In this document: positions 18,079 through 26,165 of the stretch, one piece after another | Numbering within the stretch: position 1 is the first letter of the stretch | How the letters are laid out: each line of letters begins with the position of its first letter | Assembly: GCF_014193695.1 (NCBI RefSeq) | Contig: NZ_JACHZR010000001.1 | Location: 1,587,309-1,651,308 of the forward strand | Direction: 5' to 3' | DNA from: Rhizobium sp. BK316 | GTDB lineage: Bacteria; Pseudomonadota; Alphaproteobacteria; Rhizobiales; Rhizobiaceae | Length of the DNA stretch: 64,000 nt | Notes under the pieces: model-generated | Database searches by the model: none | Told to the model about the DNA's origin: nothing | What the model saw: only the letters and a program-made list of their open reading frames with translations | Translations under genes and position numbers: made by a program

Positions 18079-19539
18079 TCAAAGAGAAGTATCAAGAACT
18101 GGCAAGTTTGCCCGTTTGCGGATTGCCTCTTGAGCCCGCGCCGCTTTCTCTACGACGCCGTCGATATCGACCCCCGTCAGCTTGCCGTTGCGCTTCCGGA
18201 TTACACCATCAATAATCACCGTATCGACATTTACCGGATCAGCATGCTGAACAATCTGGAAAGCTGGATTGGTGTTGGCGGCCGGCAACATGTTGGCTTG
18301 ATCGGTACGCACGAGAATAACGTCTGCTCTTTTGCCAGGCGTCAGCGATCCAACGTGATCGGACAGACCAAGTACGTGCGCACCGCTCAATGTGCCCACG
18401 CGGATGGCATCGCGGTAGCTGAAAACCCATTTCAAGCCCTTCTGGGCAATTCCAATCAGGTCTCCGGTGAGTTTGTTGGCCTCCACCTGCTGTATGCGGC
18501 CGGAATTAACAAGAGTTCTGAGGCTTGCGAAGGGATCGACGGGAGACTGGCAGGAAACATCGATGCTGAAACTGATATTATCCAGTGGAACACCGCCCTT
18601 TATCAGGTCATAGACCGGCGGCAACCCGTTCCCGATCATCGGATCCGTTCCGGGGCACAGAGCAATGCCCAGTTTCTTTCTGGCGATCATGGTGACGGCC
18701 TCCGGCGCGATACCGGCGCCGTGGGTAAAGATAAATTCAGGCCCGATGAGATCGGGAAAGGCCATGAAGCTTCCATGGTCGGTAATTGGTCGCAGTCCCA
18801 GCTTGCGGGCCACCTGAACCTGGGGAGCAAAATGCTCGCCTGCCCCATCCAGTGTCATGCCAAGGCCAAGCCGTCCATTGCCATTGGCGGCAATCCAGTC
18901 CAGTGCGCGCTGAAGATCGGCCGACGGTGTCGGCACATTGCGAATGACGCCGGAATAACTCAATTTGGCGCGAATTCCGACCTCGGCCAAGGCAGACAGT
19001 TCCGCCTGAACGTCATCGTAGTTCCGCAGACCGTGCGCCCAGTTATGGCAGGTAGTAATACCAGCGTTAATCCCCTCCAGCGCAGCATATTGAACGGCTG
19101 TGTGGTGGTCCTCGACGCTGTAATAGGGCAGTAGATCGTGGCGGGTGAAGTATTCCGTGGCGTCGTTAACCATTCCACGCCAGATGCTGTTCCACATATG
19201 CCAGTGAGTGTCTACAAAACCCGGCAGGACAACCATGTTGGAAGCATCGATAATTTCTGCGTTCGGTGCATGTATTTGCGCCGCAACAGCGACGATTTCG
19301 CCGTCCTTGATATGCACGTCGCCCGCAATGAGATCCGCCATCACCGGATCGACCGGCATGACGTAACCTCCACGGATCAGGATTTCGCGTGGCGATCCTT
19401 TCGGCCCGGTCTGATCTGCCGCGACTGCCGGCTTTGTCAGGCCAGTGGCAATAAAGGGACCCAGAAGGCCGGCGCCCAAAGCAACCATGGTGTGTCGGCG
19501 AGTGAGATTCAGTTCAAGTCCCTTGCAGTTTTCGCACAT
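18079..19539 (-). CDS. Tat-exported metal-dependent amidohydrolase (cytosine deaminase/triazine hydrolase superfamily)
   Basis: A 486-residue amidohydrolase-superfamily enzyme. Residues 13-42 look like a twin-arginine signal (TRRHTMVALGAGLLGPF, cleavage after AVAA), implying a folded, metal-loaded periplasmic protein. Metal-binding marks are VDTHWHMW in the barrel, TTCHNWAHG, ITDHGSFM, FTHGAG and the catalytic Asp in CPGTDP. Relatives (TrzN/AtzB/SAH-deaminase group) remove amino or other leaving groups from heterocycles. It follows the NodD-like LysR by 59 bases in the same direction and may be controlled by it. As the first gene flanking the aromatic island it could prepare the substrate outside the cytoplasm, but that link is inference. 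Confidence 0.8.
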   Translation of the reverse strand: MCENCKGLELNLTRRHTMVALGAGLLGPFIATGLTKPAVAADQTGPKGSPREILIRGGYVMPVDPVMADLIAGDVHIKDGEIVAVAAQIHAPNAEIIDASNMVVLPGFVDTHWHMWNSIWRGMVNDATEYFTRHDLLPYYSVEDHHTAVQYAALEGINAGITTCHNWAHGLRNYDDVQAELSALAEVGIRAKLSYSGVIRNVPTPSADLQRALDWIAANGNGRLGLGMTLDGAGEHFAPQVQVARKLGLRPITDHGSFMAFPDLIGPEFIFTHGAGIAPEAVTMIARKKLGIALCPGTDPMIGNGLPPVYDLIKGGVPLDNISFSIDVSCQSPVDPFASLRTLVNSGRIQQVEANKLTGDLIGIAQKGLKWVFSYRDAIRVGTLSGAHVLGLSDHVGSLTPGKRADVILVRTDQANMLPAANTNPAFQIVQHADPVNVDTVIIDGVIRKRNGKLTGVDIDGVVEKAARAQEAIRKRANLPVLDTSL

Positions 19540-19598
19540 GGCTACTTTCTCCGGCAGATGGCTTCAGAGGAAGAAGTAGCAGCGGGCAGCAGTGGCGC

Positions 19599-20549
19599 TC
19601 AAATCGTTTGCGGCGCGAGATGGTATAAGCGGGATTTATACTGCCGGTTCATGGCTTCCAAATAATGCTTTATGTTGGTGCGCAGCCAGGTCAGGCCGGG
19701 ATCGCGATTGGCACGCGCATGCCATTGCATCACGAGGCGGACTGGGGGGATCGCCAGCGGAGGTTCAAGCAGCTTGAGGTCTGTAAACGACGTGTACAGT
19801 TCGGCGGTCATGCCGGGAAATGTCGCCAGGCGCCTGGTGCCGGCGAGGAAAAACGGCACGAGGGAAAAATGGTCCAGCTTCACAGTTATCCGCCGGGTAA
19901 TCCCATGACGTGAAAACAGATGGTCCGGCAAATAGGGTCTTTGCAACGGACCGATAAAGACCTCTACATGGTCCGCGGCGGCATATTGCGCCAGGGTCAG
20001 GGCGTCAGCGTCAAAGCACTTGCCACAGGCAATGACGCAGTGTTCTTCCTCAAGAACCAGTTCCCTTGGGTGATCTGGGGAACAATGAACTTCGGGAGCT
20101 ATGATCAGATCAACATGGCCCGCCTCCAGCTTCTCAACAAGGTCGCCATGCGGAGTTGCGATCTCCATGCGCAGCTTGGGCGCCATTTCTGAGATTTTTT
20201 GTAACGGATTTGCCAGGACCCCGGCCACAACCGTATCGGCAGCCAAAAGACTAAAATCGCGGTCGTCTGAACTCGGATCGAAGGCGGGCTGCGTAATGAT
20301 CGTGCGATCAATGGTTCTGAGCGTGTCGAAGACGGGCGCCGCCAGTGTCTCAGCCAGCGGGGAAAGAACGGATTTGCCATGGCGGCTAATCAGGAGGGGA
20401 TCGCCGAAATATTGCCTGAGACGCGCCAGCGCGGAACTCATGGCCGGTTGGGTGATATTTACCGCATTCGCCGCCCGGGAAACATTCCGAGTCCGAAGCA
20501 GGGCGTCCAGAGCCACCAGAAGATTGAGGTCGAGTCCCCGATATCTCAT
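19599..20549 (-). CDS. NodD-like LysR-family transcriptional activator
   Basis: LysR regulator of 316 residues: N-terminal winged helix-turn-helix (LDLNLLVALDALLRTRNVSR, then AANAVNITQPAMSSALARLR) and a C-terminal effector-binding domain (about residues 92-300). The opening MRYRGLDLNLLVALDALL closely resembles NodD/SyrM and NahR-type regulators that sense aromatic molecules, which fits the aromatic gene island beside it. It is divergent from tetR across 410 bases and upstream of the amidohydrolase. Its targets could be either side. No nod genes are present, so a symbiotic role is not implied. Confidence 0.88.
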   Translation of the reverse strand: MRYRGLDLNLLVALDALLRTRNVSRAANAVNITQPAMSSALARLRQYFGDPLLISRHGKSVLSPLAETLAAPVFDTLRTIDRTIITQPAFDPSSDDRDFSLLAADTVVAGVLANPLQKISEMAPKLRMEIATPHGDLVEKLEAGHVDLIIAPEVHCSPDHPRELVLEEEHCVIACGKCFDADALTLAQYAAADHVEVFIGPLQRPYLPDHLFSRHGITRRITVKLDHFSLVPFFLAGTRRLATFPGMTAELYTSFTDLKLLEPPLAIPPVRLVMQWHARANRDPGLTWLRTNIKHYLEAMNRQYKSRLYHLAPQTI

Positions 20550-20959
20550 CGATTAACGCCTCGCTTGGTCAATGTCTATTGTCGAATTCGTCTACATTAC
20601 ATCAGCAATGCGTACGGTTGATAGGGCGGCTCCAGTGTCGAACTCGTTGCCGGCCCGGCGTGCCTTAAGGTTGATCGCTCCCGATAAAGTCACTGCGCGC
20701 CGATTTGGCTGTTGGTGTGCCGCGATCCCAAAGCCGCTTTTTTACGGCATGTAACGCATCGGTTCGCATCCTTCCCGTGTAGTGGCTTTGCCTCGTTACC
20801 ATAGGCGACGTCGGCACTTTGGTAACTTGATCATTGCGGCTGCGGTCAGGTAACCTCATCGAGCTGTCAACGGCCGCCGCGTCATCAATGCATGTTTGAG
20901 ACAAGTAGCCCACGACATACGACCTAAGCGGGAATGTTAAAGGACAGGATTTGGGCTCG
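20550..20959. promoter_or_regulatory. divergent control region between the LysR and TetR genes
   Basis: The 410-base gap contains no credible gene. Three GGTAAC/GTTACC motifs occur in 61 bases just ahead of tetR: a GTTACCA (20795-20801) and TGGTAAC (20820-20826) inverted pair with an 18-base spacer, and the 9-base near-palindrome AGGTAACCT (20848-20856). These are the best visible candidates for TetR or LysR binding sites. A -35/-10 pair could not be placed with confidence. Confidence 0.45.
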
Positions 20960-21610
20960 ATGAAGCGCGAGAGCGTGCGGGAGAAGAACAAGGAAGACAA
21001 GCTGCTCCGCATCAAGAGTGCCGCGTTCGACCTGTTTCTTTCCAAGGGGTTCGACGACACGACGACGCGCGAGATTGCCGCCGCGGCAGGCGTGGGCATG
21101 GGCACTGTCTTCGTCTATGCCGAGACAAAGCGTGACCTTTTGTTTCTTATCGTCAATGACGGTCTTGAGCAGTGCATCGAGGATGCCCGGGTCATGATTC
21201 GCCCGGACCAATCTTTGCTCGCCAATTTGCTGGTCATTCTAAAGCGTCATTACCAATATTTCGCGGAAAATCCTACCTTGTCGCGGGCGGCCTTGCGGGA
21301 GATGTATTTCTATCAGTCCGGCACGCAGGCAGAGCGTTTCAACCGCACCCGTCATGCATTACGCCATCTGCTGATCCACCTCGTCGAGGACGCGCTCAAG
21401 TCAGGCGTTATCCAAGCCGATGAAACGCCGGAGATCATCGCCCAGACCATCTTCGCGATTTATCAGGTTGATCTCCGTCTTTGGCTCTCAGATTCGGACC
21501 TCAATCTGAAGCAGGGAACCGAGAGGCTAAGGCGACAGATCGAAATCGTCATGAAGGGCCTGTCTCCCCATTCGTCCGCCTTGGAGCTTGAAAGCCTGAC
21601 TGTCAGCTGA
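20960..21610 (+). CDS. TetR-family transcriptional regulator
   Basis: TetR repressor of 216 residues. The N-terminal helix-turn-helix (AAFDLFLSKGFDDTTTREIA, then AAGVGMGTVFVYAETKRDLL, about residues 20-60) is followed by an all-helical ligand domain. The ATG at 20960 is preferred over an upstream TTG. It sits directly before the BKACE-led aromatic operon on the same strand, 237 bases away, and is the most likely repressor of it, perhaps sensing the aromatic substrate, a pathway intermediate or a CoA ester. Candidate operators are GGTAAC repeats upstream and the inverted repeat at 21700-21752 downstream. Confidence 0.88.
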   Translation: MKRESVREKNKEDKLLRIKSAAFDLFLSKGFDDTTTREIAAAAGVGMGTVFVYAETKRDLLFLIVNDGLEQCIEDARVMIRPDQSLLANLLVILKRHYQYFAENPTLSRAALREMYFYQSGTQAERFNRTRHALRHLLIHLVEDALKSGVIQADETPEIIAQTIFAIYQVDLRLWLSDSDLNLKQGTERLRRQIEIVMKGLSPHSSALELESLTVS

Positions 21611-21699
21611 TCATGGCAGACTGGGGATAATGTCGCCCATCAGCCATACATCCCCTTCAAGTACGCTTCTTTCTTCAATGGGGCCTCAAGATAAAAAAT

Positions 21700-21752
21700 G
21701 AGCATGATCAAATTGACAGCTAGCGAGCTTTGTGCGAATTTTGATCATGCTC
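21700..21752. promoter_or_regulatory. 13-base inverted repeat between tetR and the aromatic operon
   Basis: GAGCATGATCAAA (21700-21712) and its exact complement TTTGATCATGCTC (21740-21752) flank a 27-base loop that itself contains AGCT-AGCG-AGCT. Each arm holds a TGATCA palindrome. It could be a pair of operator half-regions about 40 bases apart, a terminator for tetR or part of a structured leader. Its position just upstream of the operon favours regulation. Confidence 0.6.
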
Positions 21753-21782
21753 AAAAATTCGGTGGAGGCCGGAGATTTGAGG

Positions 21783-21840
21783 AGCCGGAAGCGTGTTCCG
21801 GCTTCAGGCCACGCTAACAAGGCGTGGGCATAAGGAGGAT
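21783..21840 (+). promoter_or_regulatory. structured leader and ribosome site of the BKACE operon
   Basis: Two compact hairpins follow one another: AGCCGGAA/TTCCGGCT (21783-21790 with 21796-21803, 5-base loop) and CCACGC/GCGTGG (21809-21814 with 21822-21827, 7-base loop). A strong AAGGAGG ribosome site (from 21832) ends 9 bases before the ATG at 21848. Together with the inverted repeat at 21700 this forms an unusually structured 140-base leader. No known riboswitch class was recognised. Confidence 0.45.
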
Positions 21841-21847
21841 TGCTGTC

Positions 21848-22702
21848 ATGCAGGATTTAGCGGCCCCGGCTGATTGCCGGCGCGGCATTGCGCTTGCCAT
21901 TGCGCCAAATGGTGGACGACGCACAAAAGCGGATCATCCAGCATTGCCGATTGGGCCGTCCGAACTTGCGGAATGCGCACAGGCGTGCCTGGAGGCCGGT
22001 GCCAGCATGATTCATGTTCATGTGCGGGATGACGCAGGTCAGCATTGTCTGGAAATCGATCGTTATCAGGCCACCGAACAGGCGATCCGTCAGCGGGTTG
22101 GCGAGCAGTTGATCGTGCAGGTCACGACAGAAGCTCTTGGCCGGTATACACCGCAGCAACAGAGCGATCTCGTGCGTGTGTTACGGCCGCAAGCCTGTTC
22201 AATGGCTTTACGGGAAATCGCACCTGATGTTCCGCACGAAGTCGCTTTTGCCTCTCTTCTTGAATGGATGCGCAGGGAGCGGATCTTTCCGCAAATCATT
22301 CTTTACGATGCCGTTGATGTGGCGCGCTTGCAGGACATGCGACTGCGGGGAGTCATACCGGCGGATGATATTCCGGTCCTTTTCGTACTTGGCCGTTATA
22401 CGGCAAGCCAGCAGTCACACCCGGCAGACCTGGACGAGTTTCTCGGCGTAACGCGGCAAGCTCCGTTCTCGCATTGGACCGTCTGCGCCTTTGGGCGAGA
22501 TGAAGCCGCCTGTGCCGTGACGGCAGCGCTTCGGGGCGGACATGCGCGCCTTGGCTTCGAAAACAACCTCTTTCTCCCCGATGGCACGGTGGCTTCAGAC
22601 AATGCGGCGCTCGTTGCGCCGGTTGCGAACGCTCTTCGTGGCTTGGGACGATCCCTTGAAACCGCGGAATCTCAACGGGCCTCACTGGAAGCCATCTGGT
22701 GA
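21848..22702 (+). CDS. beta-keto acid cleavage enzyme family protein (BKACE, DUF849)
   Basis: The 284-residue product belongs to the BKACE family. These Zn-dependent TIM-barrel enzymes condense a beta-keto acid with acetyl-CoA and release acetoacetate plus a new CoA ester; the founding member is the lysine-fermentation enzyme Kce. The Zn site is visible as MIHVHVRD (His56, His58) and the family phrase LGFENNLFLPDG near the C-terminus. The ATG at 21848 follows AAGGAGG. As the first gene of an aromatic ring-cleavage operon that ends with a 3-oxoacid CoA-transferase, it probably cleaves a beta-keto acid from the ring-opened product. A substrate such as 3-oxoadipate is possible but unproven. Confidence 0.85.
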   Translation: MQDLAAPADCRRGIALAIAPNGGRRTKADHPALPIGPSELAECAQACLEAGASMIHVHVRDDAGQHCLEIDRYQATEQAIRQRVGEQLIVQVTTEALGRYTPQQQSDLVRVLRPQACSMALREIAPDVPHEVAFASLLEWMRRERIFPQIILYDAVDVARLQDMRLRGVIPADDIPVLFVLGRYTASQQSHPADLDEFLGVTRQAPFSHWTVCAFGRDEAACAVTAALRGGHARLGFENNLFLPDGTVASDNAALVAPVANALRGLGRSLETAESQRASLEAIW

Positions 22703-22735
22703 CGGCGCCTGACGACAAAACCTTGGAGAATGCTG

Positions 22736-23878
22736 ATGTCGAACATAGCACAGGCTACCGGCGAACTGATCGGGCCGCGCTCACTGGAAAACGCAAAGGC
22801 TTGGATGCGTGATCGGCTTGCCAAGCGCATTCATCCGTTTGGCCTGACCGATCCGCAGGCAACGCTGGAAACGATCGAGGCGCTGACCGGGCTGGATGGT
22901 AAGCGCTGGGCACAGGCCTGGATTGCAACAGGCCACCGTTTCATAATGACAGCCGATGGCCATATGGCCGCCGGTGATGTTTCAGCCGCGCGGGACGCCT
23001 ATTATCAGGCCTATGGCTTTTACTTTCTGGGCCGTTTTCCCTGTCCGAACCATCCCGCCAAGGAAGAAAGCTACCGGCTGGAGTTGGAGGCTTACGCAAA
23101 ATTCGGAGCGCTGGCGGAGCCGCCCATTGTGCCGGTGAGCCTGCCTTTCGAGGCTGAAGGTGCCCTTTCCGATCATATCCGTTTTTACCTGCGCAAGCCT
23201 GCGGGCGTTGAGAAGCCGCCCGTTCTGATCATGTGGGGCGGTGTCGATGCCTGGAAGGAGGAAATGACCGGGCTTTCCAATGCTCTCATTGCCCAGGGCA
23301 TCGCCACGATTGCCATGGATAATGTCGGCACGGGAGAATCTCCCCTCAAGGCACGGCAGAATGGCGAAATCCAGTTTTTGCCGGTCATCGAATGGGTGAT
23401 GACGTCCGAAGAACTGGATGGCAGCCGTATCGGCCTGATTGGCCGCTCCTTCGGTGGTCACTGGGCGACGAAACTTGCCCATCTGAAGCCCGAAATTCTG
23501 CGGTGTGCCGTCAATTGGGGTGGCGGCGTGCATTACATGTTTCAGCCGGAATGGGTGGAAGCCTCGCGTTATCCCGACAGCTACCTGATGGAGCTTGTGG
23601 AGACCCGAAGCCGGATGCTGGGTGCTCGAAACGACGCCGAATACATCGAAGGCTTCAGGGTTCTTTCCCTTCTTGACCAGGGGCTTCTGTCGCGTCCCTC
23701 CACGCCTCTGCTGCTGGTGAACGGCAAGGAGGACAAGCAGTGCCCGATTGCCGACATTCATCTGCTTCTCGAACACGGAAGCCCCAAGTCCGTCCGGTTG
23801 TTTCCGGGCGGCCACATGGGCTTTGGCCCGCACACCGTTCCCACGATCGTCTCGTGGGTGCGCAACCACCTCATTTAA
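22736..23878 (+). CDS. alpha/beta hydrolase with N-terminal helical region (FrsA/2,6-dihydroxypseudooxynicotine-hydrolase-like)
   Basis: A 380-residue alpha/beta hydrolase. The nucleophile elbow is GRSFGGH (Ser238), the likely acid lies in LLVNGKEDKQCP and the catalytic His in GGHMGFG. About 150 mostly helical residues precede the core, the architecture of DUF1100/FrsA proteins and of the C-C bond hydrolase of nicotine breakdown, which removes an acyl side chain from a dihydroxypyridine. I place the start at the second ATG because TTGGAG lies at proper distance. In this operon it may cleave an acyl chain from the aromatic ring, or a vinylogous diketone after ring opening. Function is inferred. 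Confidence 0.75.
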   Translation: MSNIAQATGELIGPRSLENAKAWMRDRLAKRIHPFGLTDPQATLETIEALTGLDGKRWAQAWIATGHRFIMTADGHMAAGDVSAARDAYYQAYGFYFLGRFPCPNHPAKEESYRLELEAYAKFGALAEPPIVPVSLPFEAEGALSDHIRFYLRKPAGVEKPPVLIMWGGVDAWKEEMTGLSNALIAQGIATIAMDNVGTGESPLKARQNGEIQFLPVIEWVMTSEELDGSRIGLIGRSFGGHWATKLAHLKPEILRCAVNWGGGVHYMFQPEWVEASRYPDSYLMELVETRSRMLGARNDAEYIEGFRVLSLLDQGLLSRPSTPLLLVNGKEDKQCPIADIHLLLEHGSPKSVRLFPGGHMGFGPHTVPTIVSWVRNHLI

Positions 23879-23894
23879 CAAAAAGGAGTACGCC

Positions 23895-24206
23895 ATGAGC
23901 AATTGGCGGCTGATGATGCCCACTACGGAGGCCTATCTTCTCGATAAGGTTCTCTACGAACTCCACCACAAGCCCGATGATCTCGCAGCCTACAATCAGG
24001 ACAAGGCAGCCTATCTGGCACGCTTCAAGCTCAGCCCTGAGATGGCTGAGAAGATCAGCGGCAATGACGTTGCCGGTCTCTATGAGGCCGGAGTGAACCC
24101 CTATCTACTGCGCGCCCACTGCATCGGCGTGCGTATTCCCGAAGATGTATCGCTTGCCGCATTGCGCAGCCTGATGAAAGAAGGAGATGACAAATGGCTG
24201 AACTGA
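23895..24206 (+). CDS. small (alpha) subunit of a LigAB-type extradiol dioxygenase
   Basis: A 103-residue LigA-family protein: conserved NQDKAAYLARFKLSPEMAEK and LLRAHCIGVRIPEDVSL, which shape the lid of the active site in protocatechuate 4,5-dioxygenase. It has no catalytic metal site of its own. The ATG at 23895 follows AAAGGAG. The gene overlaps the catalytic subunit gene by 13 bases, consistent with a 1:1 heteromer. Its presence argues for a protocatechuate/gallate-like or heteroaromatic substrate rather than a simple catechol. Confidence 0.85.
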   Translation: MSNWRLMMPTTEAYLLDKVLYELHHKPDDLAAYNQDKAAYLARFKLSPEMAEKISGNDVAGLYEAGVNPYLLRAHCIGVRIPEDVSLAALRSLMKEGDDKWLN

Positions 24207-25045
24207 CCGGAATCTACACGGCAAGCCACACGCCCGTGATGCTGAACTTTCCCGACCGGATTCCGGGGGATCTGCGCACCGAAATTTTCGGCGCCTATGA
24301 GGCCATGGGCCGTGATTTCGAAGCGGGCAAACCGGATGCGCTGGTGGTTCTCTCCAACGACCACCTGCACAATTTCTTTCTCGATAACTTCCCCGCATTG
24401 TGCATCGGTGTTGGAGAAAGCTATGAAAGCCCCATCGAACATTGGCTGAAGGCCAAGCGCCGGGTCTTTGCCGGCAATCAGGTCTTCGGTGCATATCTTC
24501 TCCAGGAAGCGTTGAAGGCAGATTTCGATCCGAGCTTTTCAATGGAAATGGTGCTGGATCACGGGTCCTTGACTCCGCTGGAACTGGCAGGGCTCGATCC
24601 CGATCTGCCGATCGTCCCGGTTCTCTTCAATTGCGTGCAGCCGCCCATGCCCACCATGCGACGCTGCTATCAGTTCGGCAAGTTTCTGGGGGATGCCATC
24701 CGCCGTTATGATGGCGTGGAACGGGTCGCCATTCTGGCCACGGGCGGCATAAGCCATGACATCGCCACGCCCCGTATGGGCATGGTCAACAGGGAATTCG
24801 ATGAAAACCTGCTGAACCTTTTGGAGGCAGGCGATACCGATGCCGTCATCCAATATGCCACGGAGCAGGTTCATACTGCCGGCAACGGAGCCGAAGAAAT
24901 CCGCATGTGGATAGCCGCCATGGGGGCCGCTCACGGACTACCCTTCCGCCGCGCCTATTATCGTGCGGTCAATGATTGGTATACAGGCATTGGTATCGGC
25001 CATTTCGGCAAGAGCGAACTGGCAGCGGCAGCCAGCCATGGATGA
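24194..25045 (+). CDS. catalytic (beta) subunit of a LigAB-type class III extradiol dioxygenase
   Basis: Class III (LigB superfamily) ring-cleavage dioxygenase, 283 residues, Fe(II)-dependent. Metal ligands fit His12 (TASHTP) and His57 (LSNDHLHNFF), with a late Glu as third ligand. The acid/base His is His188 in TGGISHD. It inserts O2 beside vicinal hydroxyls and opens the ring to a semialdehyde or lactone-forming product. It is coupled to the LigA gene (13-base overlap) and to the flavin monooxygenase gene (8-base overlap), so hydroxylation and ring opening are translated together. The exact substrate is unknown. Confidence 0.88.
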   Translation: MAELTGIYTASHTPVMLNFPDRIPGDLRTEIFGAYEAMGRDFEAGKPDALVVLSNDHLHNFFLDNFPALCIGVGESYESPIEHWLKAKRRVFAGNQVFGAYLLQEALKADFDPSFSMEMVLDHGSLTPLELAGLDPDLPIVPVLFNCVQPPMPTMRRCYQFGKFLGDAIRRYDGVERVAILATGGISHDIATPRMGMVNREFDENLLNLLEAGDTDAVIQYATEQVHTAGNGAEEIRMWIAAMGAAHGLPFRRAYYRAVNDWYTGIGIGHFGKSELAAAASHG

Positions 25046-26162
25046 TCCACGCCGGGTGCTCATCATCGGCGGCGGCATTGCCGGAATGTCTGCCGCCATC
25101 TCGCTTCGCGAAGCAGGGCTCACCGTGGATCTTTGCGATCAGGACCCGCACTGGCGGGTCTATGGAGCGGGCATCACTATAACCGGGCCGACCCTGCGAG
25201 CCATGGGCCGTCTCGGCATTCTGGATGCCGTTCTGGAGCGCGGTTACACCGCCGACGGTATCGATATCCGCTCAGCGGAAGGCCAGACGCTCTTCCAGAT
25301 CGATACTCGAAGCGCGGCCCTGGGTGCGATACCCAGCGCGGGTGGCATTTTGCGGCCCGTTCTGCACAACATCCTGTCGGAGCGTTTGCTGGCTCTTGAG
25401 CCGAAAATCATGCTGGGCGTGACGGTTGAGGACATCAATCGGGATGGTCCACTCGCCGACGTGCGGTTCAGCAATGGCAACTCTGCCCGATATGATTTAG
25501 TGGTCGGGGCCGATGGCATTTATTCCCGCACCCGCCAGCAGATGTTTCCGCGAGCGCCAAAACCACGCTATTCGGGCCAGATGTGCTGGCGGCTGATGAT
25601 GGAACGGCACCCGGACATCTCGCGCCGCACATTTTTTCTGGGCGGCCCTGCCAAGGTGGGCCTGAACCCGATCGCCCCGGATCAGATGTACATGTTCTAT
25701 CTGGAGGCTCAGGCCGCGCCGGTCTGGCGCGATGAGGCCAACCAGCATGAGGTTCTGCGTGAACTGCTGCAAGGTTATGGAGGCGTTCTCAAAGAAATCG
25801 GGGAAGGGCTGAACGCTCAGTCCAACATTATCTGTCGCCCGCTTGAAACGGTTCTGGCGGGTGAGACCTGGGTCCGATCCAACACGGTGCTGATCGGCGA
25901 TGCGGCCCATGCCACCACACCGCAGCTTGCGTCGGGCGCGGGCATGGGCATTGAGGACGGGCTGGTATTGGGTGAGGAAATGGCCCGTCACGCGCATGTG
26001 CCGAGGGCACTCGAGAGCTTCATGCGCCGCCGTTACGACCGCTGCAAGCTGGTCGTCGATTCCTCCCTTGAGATCAGCCGGCTCGAGCGCGAACAGGCCG
26101 CGCCAAAAGCCCAGACCGCAGTTGTTGAAAAGGCGCTGGCAGCCTTGAGCGAGGAGTTCTAG
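25038..26162 (+). CDS. FAD-dependent aromatic monooxygenase (PHBH fold)
   Basis: Single-component flavoprotein hydroxylase of 374 residues. The dinucleotide-binding GGGIAGMSAA is at 11-20, the DG motif region is VVGADGIYSRTR, and the FAD ribityl-binding motif reads VLIGDAAHATTPQLASGAG. These are marks of the p-hydroxybenzoate hydroxylase family, whose members (salicylate, 6-hydroxynicotinate and 2,6-dihydroxypyridine hydroxylases) add a hydroxyl to a phenolic or pyridinol ring using NAD(P)H. The start is the ATG at 25038 inside the end of the ligB gene. It likely makes the diol that the LigAB enzyme opens. Confidence 0.87.
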   Translation: MDDPRRVLIIGGGIAGMSAAISLREAGLTVDLCDQDPHWRVYGAGITITGPTLRAMGRLGILDAVLERGYTADGIDIRSAEGQTLFQIDTRSAALGAIPSAGGILRPVLHNILSERLLALEPKIMLGVTVEDINRDGPLADVRFSNGNSARYDLVVGADGIYSRTRQQMFPRAPKPRYSGQMCWRLMMERHPDISRRTFFLGGPAKVGLNPIAPDQMYMFYLEAQAAPVWRDEANQHEVLRELLQGYGGVLKEIGEGLNAQSNIICRPLETVLAGETWVRSNTVLIGDAAHATTPQLASGAGMGIEDGLVLGEEMARHAHVPRALESFMRRRYDRCKLVVDSSLEISRLEREQAAPKAQTAVVEKALAALSEEF

Positions 26163-26165
26163 GCG

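Noticed and set aside
19599..20549. A symbiotic nodD gene
   Set aside because: The protein resembles NodD at its N-terminus, but no nod genes or clear nod box were seen, and NodD-like LysR proteins also serve aromatic catabolism.
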